56,839 nt of DNA from Tritrichomonas foetus (Eukaryota > Parabasalia > Tritrichomonadida > Tritrichomonadidae). Under the pieces are notes generated by a model, which was not told the origin of the DNA, ran no database searches, and was given only the letters and a program-made list of their open reading frames with translations. Shown here in pieces: positions 19,784 to 29,749 of this stretch (position 1 is its first letter; every line of letters starts with the position of its first letter). The stretch spans positions 1 through 56,839 of the forward strand of contig MLAK01000836.1 in assembly GCA_001839685.1 (NCBI GenBank), in the 5' to 3' direction. Position numbers and translations under genes: made by a program.

Positions 19784-21220
19784 TTATGACTGAACAGGGA
19801 AACATTGATCGAGTGCCTTTAAAATGTTCGACATTATAGAAACAGTTTCAATGTTCGTCCAAAGCATGATCATTGCACGACCATCGTCTCCATCCACCAC
19901 TTGGAACCCAATTCTTGCTTCCTGTGGGCCGTTCTTCAAAATAATGGCGGGTGAGTCCGAAAGTGGTGTTGAAATTAAAAAGTTTTTCTTTTGTAAAAGA
20001 AAAGCATGCATTGTTGAATATACGGAAGATGCACTAGTTTGATAATGCCCCACTTTTCTTACTAATTGTACATTACTGTGTTCAGGAAGCTGTGCAAATC
20101 GTCTTCTTTCGATTCTTTCCCCGGAATTTTCATAAAAATTATGATTCGCCATATCAAAAGAGCGACGATTGTAAAGTAGGAGAAGTAGTTTTTCTGTATT
20201 AGCATCTGATTCCCTAATTTTGTTTTTAAAATCGTTAATTGGCATTTCCAATGCTTGACTTAATTTTGAGATTACTTGATTTGCATCAATTTTGTTGTCA
20301 GCATGAAGCTTAATTGATGAAAGGGGTGGCCGAATTCGTTTTGTTTTTCTTGCTGCAACTGTTCCATTGAAGTTTCCATTATAATTATTTTGTTGTCTGT
20401 TGAGATTTTGTGGTGCTAATATTGAATTTTGTGAATCCACTTGTTGTGTGGGATTTTTACTAAAAATGTCAGATGATAAACATTCTGTAGCTGTTGGACG
20501 AGAATTTGGATCAATTGATAAAAGTGATTTTACTATTTCTTCTATTGGTTTAGGCATCATAGAGCAATCCAAATTGTTGATTGCACTTTGATAATCAAAA
20601 TCCATATTTATATTTGAAAATGGCTGCCTTCGAGCAAATATTACATAAAATACAACACCAACACTCCACATGTCACTTTTAAATCCATCATAAGGCTGCA
20701 TAGACCGAATTGCTTCAGGTGATGAATATTCGAATGATCCAACACGCCCCGTAACATTTCCATCAAAAGCTAAGGAGGCTGACCCAAAGTCAGACAAACG
20801 AATAACGGCATGCTTTCCTAACAATATGTTTTCTGGTTTAATATCGCGATGACATATTCCGAGGGCGTGCAGTGATTCAACAGCAGATAAAAGCTGTTCA
20901 CATACTTTTATTTGTAAATGCGGAGGAAGCTCCTTTTTTCTTAAAAAGTGGAGTAAATCACCATATTCGTAATATGGCATAAATTGATAAATGAAACCGC
21001 CTGTTTCAACAATATCAATCGTTTCTGCAACATTTGGGTGAATAATAAGCGGATGCAAAATGGCATTATTGAATCTTTGCCTTGGATTTTTTTGGGAAAT
21101 AATTTTGACGGCGTATTGACTTTTGTCTTTTTTGGAGGCGTGCTTGATTAAAGAAGTACTACTTTTGGAAATCGTCGTGTCGATTAAAAATTCTTGTATG
21201 TTGAATGGTTCGTCCGACAT
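19784..21220 (-). CDS. serine/threonine protein kinase, glycine-poor P-loop, CAMK-like
   Basis: 478 residues from the ATG at 21220. The kinase domain spans about 10-260. The usual GxGxxG loop is replaced by TTISKSSTSLIKHA, with no glycine. AVKII (Lys39), HRDIKPENIL (Asp126), SDFGSAS (144-146), SSPEA in place of APE, and SDMWSVGVVFYVI are present. The helix-C Glu is not evident, because the segment between Lys39 and HPNV is short. An Asn/Gln-rich linker (about 275-300) leads to a C-terminal domain (about 370-475) of alternating strands and a final helix, which could be a KA1-like regulatory domain, though I am not sure. Catalytic residues are intact, so it is probably active despite the odd P-loop. 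No membrane segment. Confidence 0.88.
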   Translation of the reverse strand: MSDEPFNIQEFLIDTTISKSSTSLIKHASKKDKSQYAVKIISQKNPRQRFNNAILHPLIIHPNVAETIDIVETGGFIYQFMPYYEYGDLLHFLRKKELPPHLQIKVCEQLLSAVESLHALGICHRDIKPENILLGKHAVIRLSDFGSASLAFDGNVTGRVGSFEYSSPEAIRSMQPYDGFKSDMWSVGVVFYVIFARRQPFSNINMDFDYQSAINNLDCSMMPKPIEEIVKSLLSIDPNSRPTATECLSSDIFSKNPTQQVDSQNSILAPQNLNRQQNNYNGNFNGTVAARKTKRIRPPLSSIKLHADNKIDANQVISKLSQALEMPINDFKNKIRESDANTEKLLLLLYNRRSFDMANHNFYENSGERIERRRFAQLPEHSNVQLVRKVGHYQTSASSVYSTMHAFLLQKKNFLISTPLSDSPAIILKNGPQEARIGFQVVDGDDGRAMIMLWTNIETVSIMSNILKALDQCFPVQS

Positions 21221-22174
21221 TTTCGTGTAATTTTTGAAAATTTTTTATTATTTTTTTATTTTTTTGTGTGAATTGTGAAAATCAGTCAGTGAATTGTGAG
21301 GTTGTTTTCAATACTTACGTTAAGCGCAACTTTTTCGAATACAGTATTTGTTTTTTCTATGCATGATTGAATTAGAACTCGGATTTGTAAAAAAGTGTAC
21401 TCTTTGATATTTAGACTTAGATTTTGTGAAATCTATATTAAAATAATTTACATATAATTTTATTTTTATTTAATATCTGATTACATTTTTGTAAATTGAG
21501 ATATAATGAAAGTTGATCTAGAAACAGTTTCAAAGATATTCAACTATTAATCAAAATTGAGATAATGTTATTGAAAAATATTGAACTTATTGGTAAATAG
21601 ATTTGACTATTATCTTAATCCAAATATATATATATCTCAAATAAATAATTATTAAAGAATAATATTTGTCGCTCCCAAATGTATCAAAAAATATTGAATA
21701 ATCAGGGGAAATTTTCAATTCTAAGATTTTCATTCAATTGGTCAATTTGTATGAAATTTGGGTTTATCTTGTTAAATATGATAGTATATTGTTTTATACT
21801 AAATATTAAATAATATATTGGCAGTAGTAATTAAATAAAATCAATGTATTTACATGATGTTAAAGAATTTTCAAGATAAAGGCTAAATGTACAAGGTAAT
21901 TTTTGAGTGAATTTGAAAATATTGGGTTAACTGAGATTTAGTAAACTATTTGCTGATATTGTTGTTTGTACTGCAGCCTTGGAGCAGATGGTATGAATCA
22001 TGGCGCATAATTATCTAATGAAAATCATAGAGAATGATCTAAATCATTTTTCAAATTGTCTGCATATCAGGATATAGCTAATATTTAGATTCATGATATT
22101 TAGAATCACAATGATTTTAATATCGGCTTGAATATGAGAATTATAAATCAAATAAAAGTATAAAATCTCCAATT
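21221..22174. other. intergenic, nothing recognised
   Basis: AT-rich, with a short TA repeat near 21625-21635. No coding or RNA feature identified. Confidence 0.55.
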
Positions 22175-22590
22175 TTAGAAATAAAATGAATTAATTGGAT
22201 GAGATTTGATCATTTGATAAAGTTCGGGAAATGTTAATCTATCTTTGGCTTTAAAAGATAAACATTGCTCAATAACTTTTCGATATTGATGAGAATTCGA
22301 AATTGATAGAAATTGGAAGTTTGGGAAGTGATCCTTGTGAGAAAATATTATAAAGAATAGTTCCAAACGAATAAACACCAATTTTGTTGGTATAATTATA
22401 TTCTTCATGTAAACATATATGCAAGTGTACCAACATCTGGTGTTTATGTAGTTTCATCTGAAAGATTAGAAAGGCCAAAATCACCGATTTAAAACTATGA
22501 TATTTTCTGGTTTTAAATCTCGATGCATAACCCATTTGCATGGAGATATGACTTACCATAAATAATTCCCCGAATAATTGGTTTGATTTT
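22175..22590 (-). pseudogene. decayed protein kinase (catalytic-domain fragment)
   Basis: Minus-strand translation in all three frames gives successive pieces of one kinase domain in the right order: SYLHANG, then in another frame MHRDLKPENIIVL, then IGDFGLSNLSDETT, then VGTLAYM, then NYTNKIGVYSFGTILYNI, and finally, in another frame, YRKVIEQCLSFKAKDRLTFPEL. At least three frameshifts and several in-frame stops separate them. The conserved HRDLKPEN and DFG show descent from a normal tyrosine-kinase-like or CAMK-type trichomonad kinase. The remnant lies alone on the minus strand, between the kinase at 19784-21220 and the MATE gene. Sequencing error cannot explain this many breaks. Confidence 0.82.
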
Positions 22591-23059
22591 TCTCTTTAAT
22601 ATTCACATTGGATTTAATTTTATTTTACTCAGTTAGGTAATATATAGATGGTGAATCTGCAGTTTTTTCTTCACCTAAAATCGTCAAATGAACAAAACAA
22701 TCAGACCTGTCTTTTTTGTCATCAAAGCTAAGCTGCCCTCACTGATTTGCTCTGCACCAGAATGCTTTATTGTCTTCTGCAAGAGCAAGGAAATGGTCAA
22801 TAATTCCAGCAACTATTATGATTTTTCAGTTTCGCTAAATTTGCTTCATATGGGGAATTTATGTTGTTTGAGTTTTCTTGATTATTGTTTTCATTTTTTG
22901 CCATAGTTTTACTCTAAAACTCAATCTTAAGATGAATTGTCCATTTTTGTAATTCAGTAAAGCTGTCAAACCAATGATTTGATTCGTAATTTCACCTTGA
23001 AATCCGATAAACTTTTTTAATAAATTTAAAACGCGAAATGAAGTTTCTGGAACTATCAA
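22591..23059 (-). pseudogene. possible 5' remnant of the same decayed gene
   Basis: Minus-strand fragments such as VLNLLKKFIGFQGEITNQIIGLTALL (frame 22859-23059) and LALAEDNKAFWCRANQ...LSFDDKKDR read like coding sequence broken by stops. They lie upstream of the kinase fragment in the same orientation. I cannot assign them to a kinase N-lobe, so the link is inferred from position. Confidence 0.35.
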
Positions 23060-23693
23060 TAATCATGATGAAAAACTCATTGTTACGCAAAAAGGGTTTT
23101 ATTTCTCATCGTTTAAAATTAAAACCAAAAAAATGATTATTAGTTTAATGAATATAAATGGTTAATGAAGATACGAGAAAAAGATAGGAAACCAATCCAT
23201 TTTCTTCAAACCATGTTATTTTCTGCTATTTAAGTCCATTATTCGCTGTTTCATGTCAATATATTATATACTTCCTAAAGCAGCTTCACTTTCAATTTCC
23301 TATCCGATTTTACCAAAGATTAATCATTATTTATCAAAAAAAAAAAAAAAAAAAAAAATACAAATTCATAAAAAATATCCCAAGACCCTTCAGTTTTTTA
23401 GAGTCATAAAAAAAGGTTATCAAGATACAATACTCAAATAAATGTTAGCATATGCTCTCCAAAACTTTGCCGAAAGATATTGACATGAATCAATAATGAC
23501 ATCATGTGTAAAATGAATCAAAGATTATTGGCACTGATTTTGAATGAAGCAATTTCTTCAACTTTTTGAATAGTTTCCTCAAATTATCTATGAATTTTTT
23601 CATTACACTTTTATCTCATGAAACTTTTACAATGACTATAAAAGAATAGTTCTATGGAGAAATCTGATTAAATTCATTTCACATTACTTTTCG
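23060..23693. other. intergenic with A23 run
   Basis: Contains a 23-base A run at 23336-23358 and an initiator candidate before the MATE gene. No gene seen. Confidence 0.5.
23674..23679 (+). promoter_or_regulatory. initiator TCATTT
   Basis: Matches TCAYTW, with its A 18 bases before the ATG at 23694, supporting that start. Confidence 0.5.
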
Positions 23694-25197
23694 ATGACAA
23701 TCAAGCATTTTCTTGCAACTACATGGAATCGACTTAATTCGTTGTTAAATTGGAAATTGTTTTTCCCGCTTATTGCACGCAAGCTTTTAACTTCAATTTA
23801 TTCAACTATTCGTATTGCCATTCTTGGGGAGCTTCCAACAGATTCAGGTGTGAATATAGCAGCACAAAATCAATGGTTAAGTTGTTTTTACGAAATATTT
23901 CAAGAAGGACTTTTCAATGTATTTTTTTATGTTCTTGGTGGCTATTTAGGTGATAATAGACAACTTTCTAAATACCATACATGCTATGTAGCAATAGTTC
24001 TATTTGTTTTTTTTAATATTTACGCTAGTTGTATACTTTCTTTCTGATAAATTGGTGAAGGGTTTAGGAAATGATGCCAACATTGAAAAAGCAATTTCTT
24101 ACATTAAAATAGAAGCTTGGGCAAACTTTATTAATATAATTGCTTCATATTTTCAGAGAATGCTAATTCTCTTAGAGGATAGTCTCCTTTGGTTAATTCT
24201 AATTTTCGAAGTAGGAATTTCTTTGTTATTTGATTTTATATTTATTTATCCAAACCAAAAACTATTGAATTTGGGAGTAAATGGAATAGCCTATTCAAAG
24301 ATAATTACGTATGGAATTATAATAATATCAATAAATGCTATTTTATGGTTGAAGCATAAAATTTATTTTCGCCGTTTCACTAAAAATCATTTGAAAAAAT
24401 TTGTGATTGAATGGGAGAAATTTTTATGTGCATTTTTAGAATCAGGCTTTAGAAATATCATGTTCATATTAATGGTGTTAAAGATCATGAATGAAATTCA
24501 AGAACAAGGAAATTATTGGATTGCCAATTCGTTTATTTGGAACTTCATTTTACTTCCTTTCTTAACAATCGGAGATATCGTGGAAAAAGAAGCAGGAGAA
24601 AATGAAAGAAATGTCATTTTCAAAGAAAAAGGATACTTCATTATAACAACAGCTTTTATTATTCTTGAAGCTATATTAATACCGACGTGGAAAAAATTTA
24701 TTAAAATATTCTTTAATACGAGTGAATATAAGAAAATAACGAAAATGTGTTACATTTTAATATTTCCATATGTCACATGGGCTTTCAATAACATTTTTGA
24801 TAGTTCTTTTAAAGGACGTGGAAAAACATCCTATCTTTTAATCCAATCCATTTGTATTGATGTTGTTTATTACGGCATTTGGTTCATTTGTTACAAAACT
24901 AACGTGTATACACCAAGCTTGAACATTTCATTAGCAATGTTTGGTGGAGGGATGGTTTGTGACTTCATTCCAGCTTCCATTCTTTACTTTCTTTTCCATC
25001 GGAATCTTATCATAAAGAAATTGCGTTTACCTTCATCAGTTCATTCTAATTCCGACCCAAATTCTCAGTCATCAGATTCATCATCAACGTCTTCCTCATC
25101 AAATTCTTCCTCATCATCTTCTAGCACTTCCTCTTCGTCTTCAACAACAACGACATCAACAACTGTATCAAATGTGAGTTATCAAGATGAGTTGTAG
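23694..25197 (+). CDS. MATE-family (MOP superfamily) transporter, frame broken once
   Basis: Two overlapping frames (23694-24047 and 24004-25197) encode consecutive parts of one polytopic protein of about 500 residues. The first carries the initial helices (FFPLIARKLLTSIYSTIRIAILG, then NQWLSCFYEIFQEGLFNVFFYVLGGYLGD). The second continues with FTLVVYFLSDKLVKGLG and further helices in the MATE order. The break falls in a run of eight T at 24007-24014, where seven would keep the frame. This points to a homopolymer sequencing/assembly error or a recent mutation. The tail (about the last 50 residues) is almost pure Ser/Thr. The likely role is export of organic cations or drugs in exchange for H+ or Na+. 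Compared with the intact MATE gene at 54967 it is quite divergent. An initiator (TCATTT, 23674) precedes the ATG. Confidence 0.7.
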
Positions 25198-25728
25198 ACT
25201 CTTGATCAAAAAGTCATAAATCGGTTTTATTAAACATAAAAACATAAAATATACTTCTAAATGATATTATATAGTTCTTAAAATTTTTGAATAAATCATT
25301 TCATTTTTTCCTTGATCAGTCTTCCAAATGAGATCATAATATTAGTATCAGGAACTATATCTTTATTAAATCTATTTGTTTTGAATGCATTTGATTTGAA
25401 CTTACTCTAATCAGAGATTTTTTCTTCCATTTGGAAGTATTATTTCAGGAACTTTCAACACATCATCAGAACTTTCAACACTTCATCAGAGCTTTCAACA
25501 CTTCATCAGAACTTTCAACACTTCATCAGAACTTTCAACACTTCATCAGAGCTTTCAACACTTCATCAGAACTTTCAACACTTCATCAGAACTTTCAACA
25601 CTTCATTAGAAGGAAAAGGACAACAAACATTACCAGTCAATAAAAACGATATTTTGGTTATTATTTGTTTAGTCTTATAAAATTAAAAGCATTAAAATAT
25701 AATAAAATAAAAAAATAGAACATATTTC
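25198..25728. other. intergenic holding a 20-bp minisatellite
   Basis: Between converging 3' ends of the MATE and SDF2-like genes. The only clear structure is the repeat at 25449-25608. Confidence 0.7.
25449..25608 (+). repeat. 20-bp minisatellite, 8 copies
   Basis: Eight head-to-tail copies of GAACTTTCAACACTTCATCA with rare changes (GAGCTTTC in copies 3 and 6, ACATC in copy 1, CATTA in the last). Because 20 is not a multiple of three, the frame through it repeats every 60 bases, which explains the spurious 70-residue open frame 25431-25643. Confidence 0.95.
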
Positions 25729-26370
25729 TTAAAGTTCCTCATCTTCATCGTCTTCACGGTCATCTTGTTCATCTTCATCCACAAAAATCCCCGCTGTTGG
25801 AATCCAGTCGAATTCCTTTCCGCGCGTATTCAAGGAGCAGTAAAGTTCAAATTCACCGCCGGCCTGTGGCGGAAGCTGGCAAGAATTTTCTGTGGCTGCG
25901 TGACAGCGATTGTTCACATGCTGGAGCTGAAGTGGATGGCCATATCCTGGAAATTCACCTTCGCATTTGACAGTCCATAAATTTCCGGAATCTTTATCGT
26001 TGAATGAGGTAATTTCGTATCCTCGTCCAAGGAAGGAGAAGAAATTATGCGAGTGAAGATATCCTTTTGATGTGACGTGATAGAGTTGGATTACATCTCC
26101 GCATCTGACAACATCGCCCTGATGAACTACCTCAGAAGAGGATTCGTTTCCAGGAAGGATGGTCCAAAGCGATTCAGCGAGATGCGATTTGACTGAGGCC
26201 CGAGTAAGCATTTGGCGGGAGCCACTTTCGAATGAGAGAATTGAAGCTGAGAGGTATCTTTTTGTCAATTTGTGCTCGAATTTGACCATTGAGTAATAAG
26301 ATAAAGCGCTGTTGTATCCGACCGCAAGAGAGAACGGAAGAAACAAGGAAAATACGAAAAATGCAGCCAT
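25729..26370 (-). CDS. SDF2-like MIR-domain protein of the secretory pathway
   Basis: 213 residues from the ATG at 26370. A signal peptide (about 1-16) is followed by three MIR motifs: VKFEHKLTKRYLSAS...SLWTILPG, VVRCGDVIQLYHVTSKGYLHSHNFFS, and NLWTVKCEG...LQLQHVNNRCHAA...FELYC. This is the beta-trefoil of stromal-cell-derived-factor-2 proteins, at their usual length (about 210-220). In other eukaryotes SDF2 works in ER protein quality control and O-mannosylation complexes. The acidic C-terminus ends in DEDEEL. This resembles an ER-retention signal of the KDEL/HDEL type but is non-canonical. The gene is GC-richer than its neighbours, consistent with a well-expressed housekeeping protein. Confidence 0.9.
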   Translation of the reverse strand: MAAFFVFSLFLPFSLAVGYNSALSYYSMVKFEHKLTKRYLSASILSFESGSRQMLTRASVKSHLAESLWTILPGNESSSEVVHQGDVVRCGDVIQLYHVTSKGYLHSHNFFSFLGRGYEITSFNDKDSGNLWTVKCEGEFPGYGHPLQLQHVNNRCHAATENSCQLPPQAGGEFELYCSLNTRGKEFDWIPTAGIFVDEDEQDDREDDEDEEL

Positions 26371-26633
26371 TTATCTTTTCTATTTGGAAAATTTTATATC
26401 ACATGTCTAGTTTGATTTCATTGATGTTTTTTTCCTATCACATGTCAGCTTGGAGTTTTTGGCACAGTCAATTTCTGCCAATGTTGATATTCGAACTTTT
26501 TGACATATCAGACCATTTATATTTTCAAATTCACTTTCTTACCCTTTGTTTCATTCTCATATTATTTCATTTTTTCCCATGGTTTTCATAACTGATACAT
26601 AGAATAGTAGTTTTCTAATTTTACAAAGACTTT

Positions 26634-27002
26634 TCATAAATCGCAATGAAAACAAGAAGTTAATTGACAAACAAATATCAAAATTTGAAATATGAACTCG
26701 AAAATTAAAGAAAGCCTTTTCAAATCGTTTTTTAAATCAGAAATGCTTTTATTAGAATTTAATCGCCAAAAATCATGATTAGTCAGATATTTAATGTATA
26801 TTTCTGATATTTCCATATTTAATGATATTTTATCTTGATAGTGACTTTTCTGTTTATGATTTTCAATATGTTCATTATTTCTGGGATTTGCATTCGCTTT
26901 GAGATTTTCATGTTCGCGATTCTTCATAAAGTAAAAATAAAATAAACAAATAATGATTAAAACAAGGGAAACAATTAAAAAACAATACAAGCAATTGAAC
27001 AT
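26634..27002 (-). CDS. possible small membrane protein, unknown
   Basis: 122 residues from the ATG at 27002. An N-terminal hydrophobic helix (about 5-26) is followed by a polar, Asn/Lys/His-rich segment and a second hydrophobic stretch near the end. No family is recognised and no initiator is seen. In this AT-rich DNA, open frames of this size with hydrophobic bias occur by chance, so it may not be real. Confidence 0.3.
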   Translation of the reverse strand: MFNCLYCFLIVSLVLIIICLFYFYFMKNREHENLKANANPRNNEHIENHKQKSHYQDKISLNMEISEIYIKYLTNHDFWRLNSNKSISDLKNDLKRLSLIFEFIFQILIFVCQLTSCFHCDL

Positions 27003-27970
27003 GATTATTATTTTTTTTAGTATTGATATGTAATGATTGATTTAAATCAATACATTGTTTTCTCCAATTGTTTCGTGCTCTTCTGTTGTTGTTATTGTTT
27101 CTTCTTCTTCTTCTGTTGTTTTTTCTTCAAAATATCATTCTACTCGAGAAACGTAAATATTACAAAATAAATATTTATTGAGATTAATTCCCTCGATATC
27201 ATGAATGTTAACTTTTTTTTATTCATTATTTTTTTATCATTCGTTGGAAAAATTCGAATTTGCTTAAAAATGGTCATAATTTCTATGAAACATGGGCAGC
27301 AGTGTTTCCTAGTGTTAATACATAGGTATACTATCATTGATGTATCGAATTATCATTTTGACTGAGATAATTTTATTCATCACAAATGGATAATTGAATA
27401 CCATTGATTTTTGTATTAATTTTTATGTTAACATTAGAACAAAACTTTTTCACATATTATTTTATCCAAGCAAAAAAAAAAACATATTCGATTTTTCTTT
27501 GTATATGACTTTTTCTGGTAACTTTCAGATCATCTTGATTTCCTTATTATCTTCATAGATATAATATTTAAGAGATAATTTTACGTTATCAGTATCATTG
27601 ATCATATTATAGAGCCTAATAATTTCTCAAAAATTTCCTCAAAGTTAAGATAAAAGGATATTTTTATCAGGTAATTAACAATATGTCAGTTTATTTGTGA
27701 TAATTTTTTTTCTGAACATCTTTGAATTTTTGTGAATTGTAAAAATGAATCATTTTTTATCTGCGTTCTTCTCTAAAAGATCGATCGATCTCATCTAATA
27801 TATGGCATACAAACGAAAATTGTCTTTAGGTTTGAAAAGTTTCAATTGATTAAACCGTATCTGAAATATTCAAATCTTTTCACAATATTTTGAATAGATT
27901 CTATTATTTGAATGGTTCATAAAATATCAATTTCAGTATTTATTTAGTCGTTCAATTTTACATAATCAAC
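27003..27970. other. intergenic, mostly featureless
   Basis: Has TTC/TTG simple repeats at 27080-27125 and AT-rich sequence up to the saposin gene. A minus frame at 27140-27337 is not credible. Confidence 0.55.
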
Positions 27971-29584
27971 ATGTTATTTATCTTCCTCTCAACATTAGCA
28001 TTCTCAATACGCCCTAGAATGCCAAGGCTTCCAGAGAAGTTCAAGCCCCCTCAAAATGAAGCCGATAAATGCGACTTATGCTTCGATTTTGCCGATATAA
28101 TTATTCCAATCGTTTCCACAGTGACCGAAGAAGAAATCAATTATCGAATATTGAATTACTGCAAAGATCTTCCTGACTTAGACAAACTTTCATGCCTTTT
28201 CGTCGATTATTACTATTTCGAAAAAATGTATGCGATGGCACAAAATGGCAAAAACAGAAACCAAATTTGCGGCGAGCTTCTTCAATGCAACAAAGTTAGC
28301 AGTCGTTCAAGACCTTCCAAATCAATCAGCGTGAAAAAAGGTGGCGATATGGATCCATGCCCAGCGTGCGCCAGCGTTGTTGACATAATGGTTTCACTTG
28401 TTGACAAAGCAACCGAAGAAGAAATTAGTGAAAAGTGCATTGAATATTGCAATACAATTGAAAGTCCAGAAGAAAATATTATGTGTCTTTCAATGATTTA
28501 CTTTTATTTCAACAAATTCTTGCGTATGGTGAATGAAGGAAAAGATCATGAATACATCTGCAAAGATGTCTTAAAGTGTGATCATTTCAACAAAAAGCCA
28601 ATGAGTCGTTTTCCAAGAAAAACAGTCAAAGTTTTTAATCAGCATTCAAGAAGCTCACTCACTAAAAAAGATGACGAAAGTGATCCATGCCCAACATGTG
28701 CCGATATTGTCGATATCATTGTTCCTTTAGTTAATGTTGAAACAGATGAATATATTGAAGAAAGGTGCGTCGAATATTGCTCAAAAATATCTGATTTTAA
28801 GCTCCAACTTATGTGCGATACAATGCTCTTGTTTTATATCAAACGTTTCTTACTTCTTGCTAAAGAAGGAAAAGATCATACTCAAATATGTAAAGAGGTT
28901 CTCCAATGTGATCATTTCAATAAAATGAAGAATCCACAACAACCAAGACTCCCAGCTTCAGTATCTTCGAATCGATACAGAAAATCACTAAATCGCATCA
29001 ATCCTAATAAAGATTTGGATCCATGCCCAATGTGCGCTGATGTTGTCGATATCATTGTTCAATTCTATGGAACTTTGACAGAAGAAGCAATTGGTGAAAA
29101 GTGTGTTGCATATTGCGATCCAATCAAAGATCCAGAAGATAAACTTCTTTGTGAAGGTATGTTACTATTCCATTTCAAGCATTTCTATCGAATGGTTGGT
29201 GAAGGAAAAGATCATGAGGCCATTTGTAAAGAACGTCTGAAGTGTGACCACTTTAACCATCTCAAACGTAATCAAAGGCAAAGTATGAAACCAAGAAAAA
29301 ATCAATTTTTATTAAGAGTCAACAAAGTAATGGCCAATAAAAATGATGTTGATCCATGCGCTCTTTGCAAGGAGCTTGGTGAAGCAATTTTGCCATTCTA
29401 TGATACAATGATTGAAGAAGAACTTGATAGTATCGTTATTAAAAAGTGTCTTTTGTGGCCAGAACCATACTGCCAAATATGTGAAGCCATTGCGTTTCAA
29501 TATGTACCGATTTTTGTGAATGGTTTCAAAGAAGGAAAAACAACACTCGAAATCTGCATCGAAGAACAAACTTGTGATCCTTGA
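27971..29584 (+). CDS. secreted protein with five tandem saposin-B-type domains
   Basis: 537 residues from the ATG at 27971. A short signal peptide (about 1-13) precedes five saposin-like modules at about 30-105, 118-202, 230-318, 352-438 and 455-537. The central three share a near-identical pattern: DPCPxCAxxVDIxV, then ExCxxYC, MC or LC, FxxFxxxxxEGKDHxxIC, and a closing LKC/LQCDHFN. The Cys spacing CxxC...C...C...C...C matches disulfide-linked SapB domains. Modules 1 and 5 are more diverged. Linkers are Arg/Lys/Ser/Pro-rich and could be processed, as in prosaposins. Such proteins bind or disturb lipid membranes. Trichomonads have a saposin-like (SAPLIP) family related to amoebapores, usually with one domain. 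Whether this one is lytic or a lipid carrier cannot be told. Confidence 0.85.
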   Translation: MLFIFLSTLAFSIRPRMPRLPEKFKPPQNEADKCDLCFDFADIIIPIVSTVTEEEINYRILNYCKDLPDLDKLSCLFVDYYYFEKMYAMAQNGKNRNQICGELLQCNKVSSRSRPSKSISVKKGGDMDPCPACASVVDIMVSLVDKATEEEISEKCIEYCNTIESPEENIMCLSMIYFYFNKFLRMVNEGKDHEYICKDVLKCDHFNKKPMSRFPRKTVKVFNQHSRSSLTKKDDESDPCPTCADIVDIIVPLVNVETDEYIEERCVEYCSKISDFKLQLMCDTMLLFYIKRFLLLAKEGKDHTQICKEVLQCDHFNKMKNPQQPRLPASVSSNRYRKSLNRINPNKDLDPCPMCADVVDIIVQFYGTLTEEAIGEKCVAYCDPIKDPEDKLLCEGMLLFHFKHFYRMVGEGKDHEAICKERLKCDHFNHLKRNQRQSMKPRKNQFLLRVNKVMANKNDVDPCALCKELGEAILPFYDTMIEEELDSIVIKKCLLWPEPYCQICEAIAFQYVPIFVNGFKEGKTTLEICIEEQTCDP

Positions 29585-29749
29585 AAACAGAGAGTACATT
29601 AAATAAACATTTTATTTCTCATCCAACATCTTTTTTTCTAAAGAAAAAATATTTATTAATGAGAAAAAGATCGATAAATTAGAATGAAAGAATTCAAATA
29701 AAAAATTCTAGATTTTTATTTATAACATAACAAACATAATAAATATCAT

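Noticed and set aside
19602..19805. 67-codon minus frame
   Set aside because: Overlaps the kinase 3' end; hydrophobicity comes from T-rich DNA.
23336..23358. A23 run as a poly(A) tail of a retrocopy
   Set aside because: No gene-like sequence upstream and no flanking duplication seen; probably simple homopolymer.
25449..25608. CRISPR-like array
   Set aside because: Units are directly adjacent with no spacers, and the genome is eukaryotic.
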